From NCBI RefSeq assembly GCF_900156735.1, contig NZ_FTOL01000006.1, forward strand, positions 124,001 through 188,000: 64,000 bases of DNA. The letters are read 5' to 3'. Under the pieces are notes generated by a model. That model was given only the letters and a program-made list of their open reading frames with translations. It did no database searches and had not been told where the DNA came from. Positions 34,619 through 43,724 of the stretch are shown here, piece after piece. Both the position numbers and the translations under genes were made by a program. This DNA comes from Chryseobacterium ureilyticum. Lineage in GTDB: Bacteria > Bacteroidota > Bacteroidia > Flavobacteriales > Weeksellaceae. The number at the start of each line of letters is the position of its first letter. Position 1 is the first letter of the stretch.

Positions 34619-35110
34619 CTATTCTGAGATTAAGAAACTATTTCTCTTTGCGCTGGCTTCTTTGTAACTGCTAAAAACAAATGTTTCCTTTTTTTTAACT
34701 CTTCCGTTGAATAGTTGTGCTCCAGAAGATTTAAGATATTCTGCTAATACCTGATCTTCTAATCTTGCTTTTTCATCCTCAGTTAAACTTTTTATTTCCT
34801 GGATTCCTGAAACGAAATTTCCTTGTTGGATTTTCATTCCTTTATCTTCTTCAATTTCAAGTCTCACGAAGATGTACTGTGTGGCTATAGATGCACTTGT
34901 AGTAGTTTGTTTTGATCTAAGAGGATCTATGGAGTCTTGGTGGGCTTCCATTTTACGATCTATTTCTTCAAACTGGATTTTGGCATTGGCTCTTGCTCTT
35001 GTTAGGAGTGAATCTATATGCGGATCGTCTCCTGTTGTAATTTTTGGTTTAGGGTTTTCACATGACAGGCATAATACTGCTAGTAGTAAGGGTAGAAAAG
35101 ATTTTTTCAT
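34619..35110 (-). CDS. Helical lipoprotein, first gene of cargo B
   Basis: 163 residues with a lipoprotein signal (MKKSFLPLLLAVLCLSC). The mature part is helical with many charged residues (IDSLLTRARANAKIQFEEIDRKMEAHQDSID) and then a beta-like region. No family recognised. It is the first gene of the minus-strand cargo run and lies 50 bp downstream of the hairpin element 35161-35323, as the TM2 gene does in element A. Confidence 0.55.
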   Translation of the reverse strand: MKKSFLPLLLAVLCLSCENPKPKITTGDDPHIDSLLTRARANAKIQFEEIDRKMEAHQDSIDPLRSKQTTTSASIATQYIFVRLEIEEDKGMKIQQGNFVSGIQEIKSLTEDEKARLEDQVLAEYLKSSGAQLFNGRVKKKETFVFSSYKEASAKRNSFLISE

Positions 35111-35160
35111 AAGTGATTTGTTTCATCACTCAGTCCCAAAGTGAAAGGTTATTAAATGCG

Positions 35161-35323
35161 AAAGCGTGGGACTAAACTCAATTTGCTATAGGAGGTTCTG
35201 ACAAAACCATGTAACACAAACAAGTAATAGCCCGCACGCCATAGCACGGGCATCAACTGTTTATTCTATGTTACATTTTTGAAATTGTCAGATTTCCTAT
35301 AACAGAATAAACGCTAACGCTTT
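35161..35323. repeat. Long imperfect hairpin element, copy B
   Basis: 163 bp. AAAGCGT / ACGCTTT at the ends; CTATAGGA..TTCTGACAA pairs with TTGTCAGATTTCCTATAACAG-like sequence; ATGTAACA / TGTTACAT; GC-rich tip GCCCG / CGGGC. It shares with copy A (20570-20726) the start AAAGCGTGGRACTAAAC, the tip context ATAGCCC...GGC and the end AATAAAC..ACGCTTT. Part of the 687-bp gene-free stretch 35111-35797. Confidence 0.75.
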
Positions 35324-35432
35324 ATTTTTTTTCGCTAAAATTTGAGGTGCTAATATAAGAATTTTTGTAATTATATAACAGTTTGTTTTTTTTGTGGAAA
35401 TACAACCGTTCGTGCATCATCACCCACTAAAA

Positions 35433-35534
35433 AGAGGCTGTATCAAAAGCACCCCCTCTCTCGGACTCCTGTCTGACAACTTTTGTTGTTTAGGAGATTC
35501 TCAGAGCGTTGGTTTACCTTTTGAGACAGCCTCT
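35433..35534. repeat. MITE-like 102-bp element
   Basis: Ends are 17-bp inverted repeats AGAGGCTGTATCAAAAG / CTTTTGAGACAGCCTCT (one mismatch), with an inner inverted repeat (CTCCT..ACAAC / GTTGT..AGGAG). The end sequence looks like that of Bacteroidetes insertion-sequence ends, but there is no transposase. It could also work as a terminator. Confidence 0.45.
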
Positions 35535-35653
35535 TCTCTTTAAAATATTTTTATGATAAACCTTTAATAGCAGAAAAAGCTAACGAAGCTGGAGTTTATC
35601 CTGAGCTGGTAAAAGGGGTGAACAGGGTTTTCGTTTTGGCTTTGCAAGCTCAT

Positions 35654-35791
35654 CGGTTCGGGGCTTGGTGATAGTGGCGAAAAAATAAGTACAAACTTTC
35701 AATTTTGCACTAATATAAGCAAAAGCCAATAGAAATACTGAATTTCAACTTTGTACTTAACTCGCCATTTCGCTAAATCCTTAGTGGCAGT
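35654..35791. repeat. attC-like imperfect palindrome 1
   Basis: Starts CGGTTCGGGGCTTGGTGATA and ends CGCTAAATCCTTAGTGGCA. Arms: GTGGCGA / TCGCCA, AAGTACAAA / TTTGTACTT, and GG.TT.G.GA.A.TGGCGA / complementary right side. Its first ~28 bases are nearly identical to those of palindrome 3. It lies downstream of the DUF262 gene. Confidence 0.6.
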
Positions 35792-35797
35792 GCTTTA

Positions 35798-37585
35798 TCA
35801 TACTTCAATTTTCCATATATCTTTTGATAAATCTAATAGCATATTTTGCCTTTCAATTATACTTTCTTTATTCCAAGTTTCAAAAGATTTAAGTTTTTGA
35901 TTTAATCTTGTTACAGAAGAGTTTACTCCAATATTATCTAATCCTGAAAGTGATTTTGAAAGATAGAATGGAGATTTTGCATATTCATTAACTTTTTTAG
36001 AATAAAAATCATTGCTCACCACAATATTCATTGTCTTTTCGAGTAATGTAAGATTTCCCAATCTTATTTTTAGATCATCATATTCTTCGCCAATTTCAAC
36101 TCTTAATTCTTGCGCAGGATTAAAAGGTAAAATGTGTTCAATTTCTACTCCTTTAGTAATATAATTGTCTAAAACCTGTGGAATGTATGTACCAAGGCGT
36201 TCTTGGTCTAAATATTGTGCTATTTTTGCTAAAATATATCGTATTCTATATTGTTGTAAATTATTTTGCCTTGTTTCCAAAAACGCAACTTTATATTCAT
36301 TTTCTTTTGCATCAATAACTGGTGCAATGTTTTCTCTGACAAAATTTATTAATTCTTGTTGCGAAGTGATTTTTAATATAGACTTTGCCCATTTTGAGAA
36401 ATTTCTCTCAAATTCTTTTGTTTGTTCCTTTGTAATAAAATAATAGAAAACCAATGTTTCAATTTGTTTAGCAAAGTAATTGAATTGGTCTTGTGGTAGA
36501 TTTCTCCCTGCTAAAAGCAAAATTAAATGTTGCTTGAATGCCCCACCACCAAGTTTTGAAATGTTATCAAGATAAACATTTTTACTTCCATCTTTGTTTA
36601 AACCTTTAAAGAAATTAATATAGCAATTCGCATTTTCTAGAAGTAATTCCACAAATTCAAATGGTTTTTTTTCATAGTTACATTGTGCAATATTTTCAGG
36701 TTTTATAAACCATTTGTAGATTTCTTCTTCACGAATAATTTCTTCTCCTCTTTGATTATTCACCTTGTAATTAGACATTATAAAATATCGGAGAAAACGC
36801 AAAGGTTTTTCGTTATTTTTCTCAAGGATCTTAATTAATGTTTTCCACTTATCTTTTAGTGAATTGAAATCATTTCTGTCAACCTGTCTAAAAAGTAAAT
36901 TTTTCAGTAAATCCATTGGGTTTAGCCCTACACCTCTTTCATTTATTGTTTCAAAGATTTTAAGTGCATCGTTGATTTCAGGCGTTTCAATTTGTATAAA
37001 TTTCAGCTTTCTATAAATGTAAACAAAGAATTTTTTTAGAAGGATTGGGTCTTCATCTTCTTTAAACTTATTTTTAAGAAAATTTATGACACTTTCGTAA
37101 GAATTGTAAAGTCTTTCTGCTGAACCTTTGAGGTTTTCTGGTCGTTCTAAATTGTTAGCAATTTTAGAGAGAACATCAGAACTGTCTTTATATTGTAATT
37201 CCAATTTATAGCAATCAACACTATCACCCAAAGAATTTACCGTTTTATCTTTTATCATTCTTTCAATTGTGTCTGTATCAATCTCTCTTTCTTTATAAAT
37301 TTGCTTAAAAGCACAAATAATTAGAAATATTGAAGTAGTTCTTTGTTGCCCATCAATAAGTTCATAAAATCCGTCATTATTTTTAAAAACAACAGTGCTA
37401 CCAATAAAATATTCTTTATTTGGATTAAAATCAAACTCTTCAAAAATATCATCTAATAGTTGATTAATTTGAATTTCTGTCCAAACATATTCTCTTTGAT
37501 ATTCAGGTACAACATAAAAATTTTTAAAACAATTTTCTACATCCAAATAGTTGAATTGGATTTGAATATTTGCATTGTTGGTCAT
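35798..37585 (-). CDS. DUF262 - DUF1524 protein (GmrSD / type IV restriction-like)
   Basis: 595 residues. The N-terminal DUF262 domain has 'VVPEYQREYVWTEIQINQLLDDI', FIGSTVV and the nucleotide-binding DGQQR motif (78-82). The C-terminal DUF1524 domain has the HNH-type 'VEIEHILPFNP' and 'RLGNLTLLEKTMN'. This fusion is known from GmrSD-type enzymes that cut modified phage DNA with NTP dependence, so anti-phage restriction is likely. It stands alone between attC-like palindromes, and the 13-bp words TTAGTGGCAGTGC (35781) and GCATTGCCACTAA (37627) flank it as inverted repeats. Confidence 0.85.
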   Translation of the reverse strand: MTNNANIQIQFNYLDVENCFKNFYVVPEYQREYVWTEIQINQLLDDIFEEFDFNPNKEYFIGSTVVFKNNDGFYELIDGQQRTTSIFLIICAFKQIYKEREIDTDTIERMIKDKTVNSLGDSVDCYKLELQYKDSSDVLSKIANNLERPENLKGSAERLYNSYESVINFLKNKFKEDEDPILLKKFFVYIYRKLKFIQIETPEINDALKIFETINERGVGLNPMDLLKNLLFRQVDRNDFNSLKDKWKTLIKILEKNNEKPLRFLRYFIMSNYKVNNQRGEEIIREEEIYKWFIKPENIAQCNYEKKPFEFVELLLENANCYINFFKGLNKDGSKNVYLDNISKLGGGAFKQHLILLLAGRNLPQDQFNYFAKQIETLVFYYFITKEQTKEFERNFSKWAKSILKITSQQELINFVRENIAPVIDAKENEYKVAFLETRQNNLQQYRIRYILAKIAQYLDQERLGTYIPQVLDNYITKGVEIEHILPFNPAQELRVEIGEEYDDLKIRLGNLTLLEKTMNIVVSNDFYSKKVNEYAKSPFYLSKSLSGLDNIGVNSSVTRLNQKLKSFETWNKESIIERQNMLLDLSKDIWKIEV

Positions 37586-37626
37586 TGGATAATTTTATTT
37601 TTTGTAATTATTAGAGTTGTTTTATA

Positions 37627-37722
37627 GCATTGCCACTAACGGAAAAATAGCGGTGGCAAAGTAAGCGAGGATTTTCAATTCCGTGATAATCCCCTCCATT
37701 TTGCCAATACAATGTTATCTGT
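37627..37722. repeat. attC-like imperfect palindrome 2
   Basis: Starts GCATTGCCACTAACGG and ends CAATGTTATCTGT. Arms: CATTG / CAATG outside, TGGCAAA...GAGGATT / AATCCCCTCCATTTTGCCA inside. It lies between the DUF262 gene and the abiV-like gene. Confidence 0.55.
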
Positions 37723-37730
37723 TTTATTTA

Positions 37731-38363
37731 TTATTTACCTTTCAATAATTTTGATTTTATTTTCCACTTTTTCTTTAGCTCATTTAATAAATCGGTATTT
37801 AATATGGTGTATTTTTCATAAGGTCCATAATAATGTTCGTTATTAATATTATTCAAGCATTGATTTAATAGGCATTGGTTATTTAGAGCAATGATTTCAG
37901 ATGCATCTTTTTGTTTTATTTGTTTTGTCGGAATTAGAATTTTTGATTTTGTATTTATTTTTCTTCTTTCTCTTTCCAAACCAACATATATAGATTTTTG
38001 CTTTTTAAATTCCAAATTTGAAGTACTTGCAAAGTCATAAAATTCTTTGTCAAGAGAATGAAAATTTTGATTAATAAATGCAAAGTGTTTACTTGTATGA
38101 ATATATAATAATTTAATCCAATTTTGCTCATCTTCTCCATCTGGTTCAGGTAGTCCGTTGTTTGTAGTTGAAACGTCTACATAATGATCAATCCAACCTG
38201 ATTTTGCTATTTCTTCTAAAGAAAGAACACTTAATTGATAAGCTGAAGGATAAGATTTATTTTCAAATAATAAAATTGAATCCTTATGTAGACGGAGGGC
38301 GTTTTTAATTGATTCGACTGATAATTTTTCAAATTTTTTTATTCTTCGGCTTACTTTTGACAT
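37731..38363 (-). CDS. AbiV family abortive infection protein
   Basis: 210 residues, helical. The N-terminal part has the AbiV/HEPN-like signature: 'IKNALRLHKDSILLFENKSYPSAYQLSVLSLEEIAKSGW', with the conserved S/A-x-x-L-S-x-E-E-I-x-K segment. AbiV of Lactococcus stops phage translation. The 3' half is Lys/Asn-rich and variable. Its ends are flanked by a 9-bp exact inverted repeat, GTTATCTGT (37714) and ACAGATAAC (38395), so it looks like a discrete cassette. Single gene, no partner. Confidence 0.8.
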   Translation of the reverse strand: MSKVSRRIKKFEKLSVESIKNALRLHKDSILLFENKSYPSAYQLSVLSLEEIAKSGWIDHYVDVSTTNNGLPEPDGEDEQNWIKLLYIHTSKHFAFINQNFHSLDKEFYDFASTSNLEFKKQKSIYVGLERERRKINTKSKILIPTKQIKQKDASEIIALNNQCLLNQCLNNINNEHYYGPYEKYTILNTDLLNELKKKWKIKSKLLKGK

Positions 38364-38394
38364 TGGAAAATTGGCTGTGAGTTTGTGTAAAATT

Positions 38395-38590
38395 ACAGAT
38401 AACGGTTCGGGGCTTGACGATAGTGGCGGATATAGAAGTACTTACTTTCAATTTTGTACCACTATTAGCAAAAGCTTTTTCTTCTTGGCTAATATATAAA
38501 AAAAGCAAATAAAAAAGGCTTTTGCGGATAAGAATGACAGAACTTTATATTAAAGACTTAACCCGCCATTTTGCCAAACCCTTGTTACGC
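38395..38590. repeat. attC-like imperfect palindrome 3
   Basis: Starts ACAGATAACGGTTCGGGGC and ends GCCAAACCCTTGTTACGC. Arms: CGGTTCGGGGCTTG.CGATAGTGGCGG / CCGCCATTTTGCCAAACCC, and an inner AAAAGC / GCTTTT stem. It fills the gap 38364-38662 upstream of the abiV-like gene. Confidence 0.6.
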
Positions 38591-38662
38591 GATCGCCCTG
38601 CTTGTTTTCTGCCTTTTCAGTTTTTAAGGAGGGTGGTAGTTTTTAATTTCGGATAAAAAAAA

Positions 38663-38691
38663 GAGGCTGCCTAAACTTTTTGGACAGCCTC
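38663..38691 (-). terminator. Terminator of the restriction-modification pair
   Basis: GAGGCTG / CAGCCTC with a 15-nt interval, A/T-rich on both sides, 8 nt after the stop codon of the specificity gene at 38699. Confidence 0.7.
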
Positions 38692-38698
38692 GTATTCT

Positions 38699-39796
38699 TT
38701 AATTATTGGTAACAGCTTTGGTTGTTGCAATTTTTTTATCGGCGTATGGTACGACATCTTTTATAACGAGCTTTCGTATGGCGGTCATAAATACTTCCAT
38801 TAGCTCATAGTTTGGCTTTTTACTTAGAGTAGGTAATGAAATATTTAGTTCGTCAGCATCTTTTGCATAAAAATTTCTACCATAATGATATTGCCCATTA
38901 TATGAACTTTTGTGTATAGCCGAGGTTACAAAAAGAGATGCTCCTTTTACTAATTTATTGGTATATACTACAGCCACATGGTCATCTGCACCATATTCAT
39001 AATTTCGGTATTTCGCAGAACCAAACATATCAATTGTTGTGGTATTTTTTGGAAAGATTGTTACATCATTTCCTATAAAAGCAGAAATACCTTGGTCTGC
39101 TTCTCCCGCTGTTGCAAATGGTAAATTACCAGCTATTCTATCTGAACTTTTCAATCTTTTCCCTCGTGTTGATTTACCAAATAATTTTTCAACATTATAG
39201 GTTTCCCAATTAAAGTTATCATTTTCGAAGTCTTGTAGTACCTTTTCTTCTTGGGGTGTAAGAGTATAATCTTTTAGTCCTGTCGCAGATAGGTACGCCT
39301 CCAGCTCCGCTATACGCTCCGCTTCCAGCTCCGCTATAAACGATTCCATAAAATCAAAATCTATTGCTCCGTTTTTGGTTGGGAGTTGGATTATTGTTTG
39401 GTTCATTGCATCTCTATTAAACTTATTACCATAGTCAAATTTCTTTGATGTTGCAACTCTAGAAGCTGATATAATTACACTTGCAATAGCTTTATTGAAT
39501 GGTTTAAATTTAGGTACGAGATGTTGAATATGCGAGTAACCAATAAAATCTAAATCTTGATAAAACATGGTTTCAGCCCCCATTGTAGTATCTGAACATG
39601 TCAATGTATTACCAATATTCAATGCAGGTAAATTAGAATATCCCATAATACCGTTATCTGTTGATGAATTTGATATTAAAGGTACTTTTCCATTATGTGA
39701 AATTATTTCGTTATTAGTAAGACGATAATATTTTGTAGGATTGATATCGAACAAAATATCTAATCTATATTCCCCCCACTCAACATTTTGAAGCAA
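38699..39796 (-). CDS. Specificity (S) subunit of a type I/IIB-like restriction system
   Basis: 365 residues with two target-recognition halves: ~1-150 ([20 protein letters not shown] ... [15 protein letters not shown]) and ~200-350 ([23 protein letters not shown] ... [24 protein letters not shown]). Between them is a helical spacer with the repeat [16 protein letters not shown]. The overall size equals that of BcgI-B-type subunits. It recognises the two half-sites of a bipartite target. The gene follows the nuclease-methylase gene by 17 bp. Confidence 0.88.
   Translation of the reverse strand: MLQNVEWGEYRLDILFDINPTKYYRLTNNEIISHNGKVPLISNSSTDNGIMGYSNLPALNIGNTLTCSDTTMGAETMFYQDLDFIGYSHIQHLVPKFKPFNKAIASVIISASRVATSKKFDYGNKFNRDAMNQTIIQLPTKNGAIDFDFMESFIAELEAERIAELEAYLSATGLKDYTLTPQEEKVLQDFENDNFNWETYNVEKLFGKSTRGKRLKSSDRIAGNLPFATAGEADQGISAFIGNDVTIFPKNTTTIDMFGSAKYRNYEYGADDHVAVVYTNKLVKGASLFVTSAIHKSSYNGQYHYGRNFYAKDADELNISLPTLSKKPNYELMEVFMTAIRKLVIKDVVPYADKKIATTKAVTNN
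39300..39338. repeat. 24-bp period repeat in the S-subunit spacer
   Basis: TCCAGCTCCGCTATA occurs at 39300-39314 and exactly again at 39324-39338. It encodes the repeated IAELEA unit (8-residue period) in the helix between the two recognition domains. Strongly GC-rich compared with its surroundings. Confidence 0.8.
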
Positions 39797-39813
39797 TTTG
39801 TTGAGTGGGGAAT

Positions 39814-41844
39814 CTACTTTCCCAAGTTGGGGTCTTGTTGTTTTAGGATGTTAGATACTTCCCATGCTAGGTATTCGGACACGGTTTTTTTGAAATCGGC
39901 AAGGGTGGGTTTGGTGTCTATTTTTTGGAATTGGTCGAAATTCCAATCTGCACCGCTGTCAGTAATTTTGCCCATTACGATCTGGGTGTTCAAATCCCAA
40001 AGGTCGGCGGAAACATCGGCTGTATTGCCGTTGCGATAGATTTCTACAATGTCTTTGTAACGTTGCATAGGGTTGTTGGTTTCTAGTGTACCACGTTTGG
40101 TACGTTTGTAGCCATCGTTGCGGAAGTCGATAAACTTTACCTGCTTGTTGGGGTCGTGTTTTTTGCCTGTATGTTCTACGACATAAATAGAGGTTTGCAC
40201 ACCTGCCATTGGCTGAAACAAGTCTACTGGCATCTTGATACTTGCTAACAATTGATTTTCTTTCAAAATGGCTTTACAACTTGCTACAGCCTTACCACTA
40301 CCTGCGGAATCTTGTATAATGATGGCAGCCTTGCCCCCAATTTGCATATTTTCTAACCCAAATTTGATGAAAGGCATTCCGTTTTCTTTAAAGGAAAAAG
40401 GAGGGTTGAGTAACAATTTGTCTGCTTGAAAAGATTGATACAAGTCTAAAGGTTCTTTGAATGATGAGCCTTTCCGAATGTTACTAGAGCCATCGCCACG
40501 CAATATCATATTGGTAGAAGCTAGGGTAAACATCTCTGCATTGAGTTCTATCCCAAGGAGTTGTTTTTCTTTAATCTCTTTTATCTTGTTGTTGGCTTTG
40601 GTGGTGTTTTTACCGTATTTGGTTTCGGCACATTCTATCATGAGTTGCATAGATGATATAAGGAAGCCCGCCGATCCTGTTGCTAAGTCCATGACCTTAG
40701 ACTCTTGGTCTACCTCTAATATCTGCGACATCATTTTGGTAACGTATGGCGGTGTAAGTACAATACCAATCTCTTTACCATCGCCCAAAGCGTACTTTAA
40801 AAACTCGGAGTACATCTCGCCCATAATATCCAAATGCCCACTCATAGAATCTATGGAAAGGAAGATGTTTTGGTAGATATAGGTAAATATTTGTTTGTTT
40901 ACGCTAGAAAGTTCTGACAACAATGTTGAAACAATGCTGTCTAAATCTGTTTTTGTATCTCGGTCTGTATCTTTATTAATCTCCTTGAAGGAAGCCATCA
41001 TAAGGGATAGTTTCTCTTGCGGGATTTGTTTTCTCGTAAGGTAGTTTTCTATTTGATTAACGATAAGGTCGCCATCTCTTTTGTTGTTAAGGTTGGAACC
41101 TTTTAGGCTGTCGGGTGTTAAACCTACTTCTATGTCGCCATCTATGGTGATGTCCTGCATAGACAAAAGCATACCCGAAACGTACAGCACACGTTGAGGG
41201 GCGGTAATGGCGTGATTGTTCATTAACTTGTTAAGCTTCTTTGCATATTCTTGCAATTTGGCTTGAGAGTCAATAAGTATTTTGTGTTTCTCGTCTTCTG
41301 TAAGGGTAGCAGATTTGTAGAACTCTGTAAAGGATTTTTTGTTTTCTAAAAAATCCAACGTTTCATACGTATCTACCAATTTGTAGGTTTCGTCTGTAGA
41401 ACCATAAACGTAATATACCTTGATGGCTACGTTTTCTGGGTTGTCCCCAGCAATACCAATGGCAATGGCTTCGTTGTACTTTTTGCTCATAATAGCACAT
41501 TGTGCGTAATGTACAGCACCATTAACGGCATAGGTTTTTACGGTTTTAATATCGTTTTTTAGTTTATCGCCTGTAGTTGCTTGTAGTTTAGAAAGGCCTA
41601 ATTTGTTTTCTATGATAACAGGAATGTTAAAAGTTTCTAGTTCGAAATCAGGTTTCCAAGATTTACTTTTTTCTTTCTCTCCAGCTTCTTCTAGTTCTAA
41701 GCGTTTCATTTTAACGCCTTGTTGGATAGCATCTTTTAAGTATGGCGACATTGCCGATTCTACAGTGTATTTTGTTTGTTTGATGCGAGCAAATTCTGCC
41801 TTTACCCAATCATTTACATTATCTTCTAAACTCCAGCTTTTCAT
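39814..41844 (-). CDS. Fused nuclease - N6-adenine methyltransferase, BcgI-A-like
   Basis: 676 residues. The N-terminal ~150 residues carry a PD-(D/E)xK-type nuclease pattern: P65-D66 (KPDFEL) and E79-N-K81 (VIIENKLG). The middle and C-terminal part is an N6-adenine methylase: motif [10 protein letters not shown] (386-394) and motif IV NPPF (480-483), with HsdM-like N-terminal helices (~300-370). A single chain with cutting and methylating domains plus a separate S subunit is the BcgI (type IIB) arrangement; no HsdR gene is in the window. It protects the host or element from foreign DNA. Confidence 0.85.
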   Translation of the reverse strand: MKSWSLEDNVNDWVKAEFARIKQTKYTVESAMSPYLKDAIQQGVKMKRLELEEAGEKEKSKSWKPDFELETFNIPVIIENKLGLSKLQATTGDKLKNDIKTVKTYAVNGAVHYAQCAIMSKKYNEAIAIGIAGDNPENVAIKVYYVYGSTDETYKLVDTYETLDFLENKKSFTEFYKSATLTEDEKHKILIDSQAKLQEYAKKLNKLMNNHAITAPQRVLYVSGMLLSMQDITIDGDIEVGLTPDSLKGSNLNNKRDGDLIVNQIENYLTRKQIPQEKLSLMMASFKEINKDTDRDTKTDLDSIVSTLLSELSSVNKQIFTYIYQNIFLSIDSMSGHLDIMGEMYSEFLKYALGDGKEIGIVLTPPYVTKMMSQILEVDQESKVMDLATGSAGFLISSMQLMIECAETKYGKNTTKANNKIKEIKEKQLLGIELNAEMFTLASTNMILRGDGSSNIRKGSSFKEPLDLYQSFQADKLLLNPPFSFKENGMPFIKFGLENMQIGGKAAIIIQDSAGSGKAVASCKAILKENQLLASIKMPVDLFQPMAGVQTSIYVVEHTGKKHDPNKQVKFIDFRNDGYKRTKRGTLETNNPMQRYKDIVEIYRNGNTADVSADLWDLNTQIVMGKITDSGADWNFDQFQKIDTKPTLADFKKTVSEYLAWEVSNILKQQDPNLGK

Positions 41845-43127
41845 TTTATTTTCCGTATGATTTTTTGACGATGTACAAAAATAGTTTTTTAATATTTATG
41901 GGGACGAAATGAATGTGTTTTTATACAAAAAAATCCACTTTCGTGTAATTCTATGTTTTTGTTTTTTTTAAGTTCTGTTCAGAAAGGGTATCGCCTAACT
42001 TTCTAAGTTACGCATTGCGTCAATAATAACAATAGATATTGCGCCAATTTTTTTAATCTTCATGAATTAATGTATAAATGTATATAAGATTTGATTTTCA
42101 ATAATAACGGATGAAGTGTTTTTATGCTTTTTTTGTGTAGGCGCATATTTATATTATTTTTGATTAAAACGAACTAATGGAAATTATATCATATCCGTAC
42201 TGTGAGAAACTGAGGATATGATTCTATCTGTAATAGTTTTATAAGTTATTATATATTCGCTGTAAACTACAAAATTTGATTCATTTTGTAAATTGTTACA
42301 AGTCTATTGTGACTTAGGTAAGTAACCTTTACGGTTGTGACGGGGTGTGAAAAATAGGAATCATAACAAGTGTACTTTTGTCAATATATATCTACCTATT
42401 TACCCCAAAACGAAAAAAGTCCCTCAATGAAACGAAAGACTTTGAAAACACAAATGATGCAACTTTTTGTTGGTTCGTGCAATCTTAACGTGTAATCTCT
42501 GCAAACTACTATAAACAGAGGTGTTTTCAGTGTTTCTGCAACATAATACTTATATATACTAATTTCATATATCTAATTATATACTACTTATACACTTCTC
42601 TAACAATCTTAAATCAATATTTCAGGGTTCTTTGGGGTAAACAATGTGTTACGTTTTTTGAGTAGAATATGTTTTTCCCGCGGGCTTAAAGAGAAAATGT
42701 ATAATACTTAGTACTTTATTTACACCATCCCCGTCAAAATTTGTTGTAAAAAGTCCCCCCGTATCTTAGTATCAATTTTTTTGTATACGTATCGAGCCTG
42801 TACCCACTAAGCAGATTTCCCACCCCATCAGAGAGATTTTTTTGCCATACCCCCTATGAAAGGGTTTTTGTTTTTGACGGTTGTTTCTGTTTTCCAGCGC
42901 TTCGACTGGTTAAAAAGTTTTTAATAAGATCTTGTAAAGTGTTGATATTTTGGTTAAAATGGCTTGTAATACTTGTGGTTATCAGCTTTTTGTTGTATAT
43001 TTAATACAGTTTTATAAGCTACTTTCTACTAAAAACATATCTCAATATATCATAAAAAAGCCTTGAAGTGTTGGAGCACGACAAGGCGACATCAATAAAT
43101 TTTAAATCTGACTTAAAACTTATCAAC
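41845..43127. other. 1.28-kb gene-free stretch near the right end of element B
   Basis: No credible coding frame on either strand. AT-rich with scattered G-run or C-run words: GGGGTG near 42340, TTTACCCCAAAACG near 42398, TTTGGGGTAAAC near 42630 (inverse of the previous), CCCCGTC near 42730, CCCCCC near 42755, CACCCCATCA near 42820, CCCCCTATGAAAGGG near 42850. It could hold an origin, a transfer origin or a promoter for ardA; none can be assigned. Confidence 0.5.
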
Positions 43128-43655
43128 ATGACAAAGTTAACAAATTGTCTTGATACTGCTAGTATCTATGTATCAACGTACGCAAAGTACAACAATGGAA
43201 GCCTTTACGGTAAATGGCTAAATCTTTCAGACTATTCTGATTATGAAGATCTTTTAAAAGCAGTGCGGGAGCTTCATAGTGATGAAGATGATCCTGAATT
43301 TATGTTTCAAGATCTTGAGCACTGTGAGTTGTTTGAAAACCTTGGATTAATAGGAGAGAGTTTTTTATCTCCCGAAATTTACGAAATAGCACAACAAATA
43401 AATGATTCAGGGTATAACGTAGAGGTGTACGAAGCGTGTTTGGATAATCTTGGAAGCATTGATTTCCAAAGCCTGTATAAGTATGTAAACAATTTTTATT
43501 ACGGCGAATACGACAGCGATGAAGATTTTGTACAATGGTTGTATGAAGATGATACGTTTAATATTCCAAACTGGGTTGTAATTGATTGGAGCGCAACTGC
43601 ACGGAGTATAATGTTTGATTATTTTGAGTCTGGCGGACATTATTTCCGCAGTTAA
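43128..43655 (+). CDS. ardA: ArdA antirestriction protein
   Basis: 175 residues from the ATG at 43128; a GTG start at 43068 would add 20 unconserved residues and is less likely. The sequence has the ArdA family pattern: 'IYVSTYAKYNNGSLYGKWLNLSDYSDYEDLLKAV', 'PEFMFQDLEHCE', then an acidic C-terminal domain ('FVQWLYEDD', 'VVIDWSATARSIMFDYFESG'). ArdA is a DNA mimic that binds type I restriction-modification enzymes. Located just inside the right end of element B, it would protect the incoming element from host restriction, or moderate the element's own system. Confidence 0.9.
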   Translation: MTKLTNCLDTASIYVSTYAKYNNGSLYGKWLNLSDYSDYEDLLKAVRELHSDEDDPEFMFQDLEHCELFENLGLIGESFLSPEIYEIAQQINDSGYNVEVYEACLDNLGSIDFQSLYKYVNNFYYGEYDSDEDFVQWLYEDDTFNIPNWVVIDWSATARSIMFDYFESGGHYFRS

Positions 43656-43692
43656 ATAAAGATTACTCAGTTTACTTGTGTATACTTTTAAA

Positions 43693-43714
43693 CTTGACCT
43701 GTACCTTGACCCAT
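43693..43714 (+). repeat. Right candidate integrase arm site of element B
   Basis: CTTGACCTGT-AC-CTTGACCCAT, 19/22 identical to 22442-22463 and in the same orientation, 41 bp from the right att copy. With the left copy it would flank the core in the circular form. Confidence 0.6.
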
Positions 43715-43724
43715 TACAAAACAA

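Noticed and set aside
35140-38600. CRISPR array
   Set aside because: The repeats of this zone are long, imperfect and palindromic, without regular spacers; no cas gene is in the window.
38699-41844. Ordinary type I restriction system with missing hsdR
   Set aside because: The methylase chain itself has an N-terminal PD-ExK pattern and the two-gene unit ends in a terminator, so a fused type IIB-like enzyme explains it better.
43068-43127. GTG start of ArdA
   Set aside because: It adds 20 residues without the family pattern; the ATG at 43128 begins right before the conserved region.
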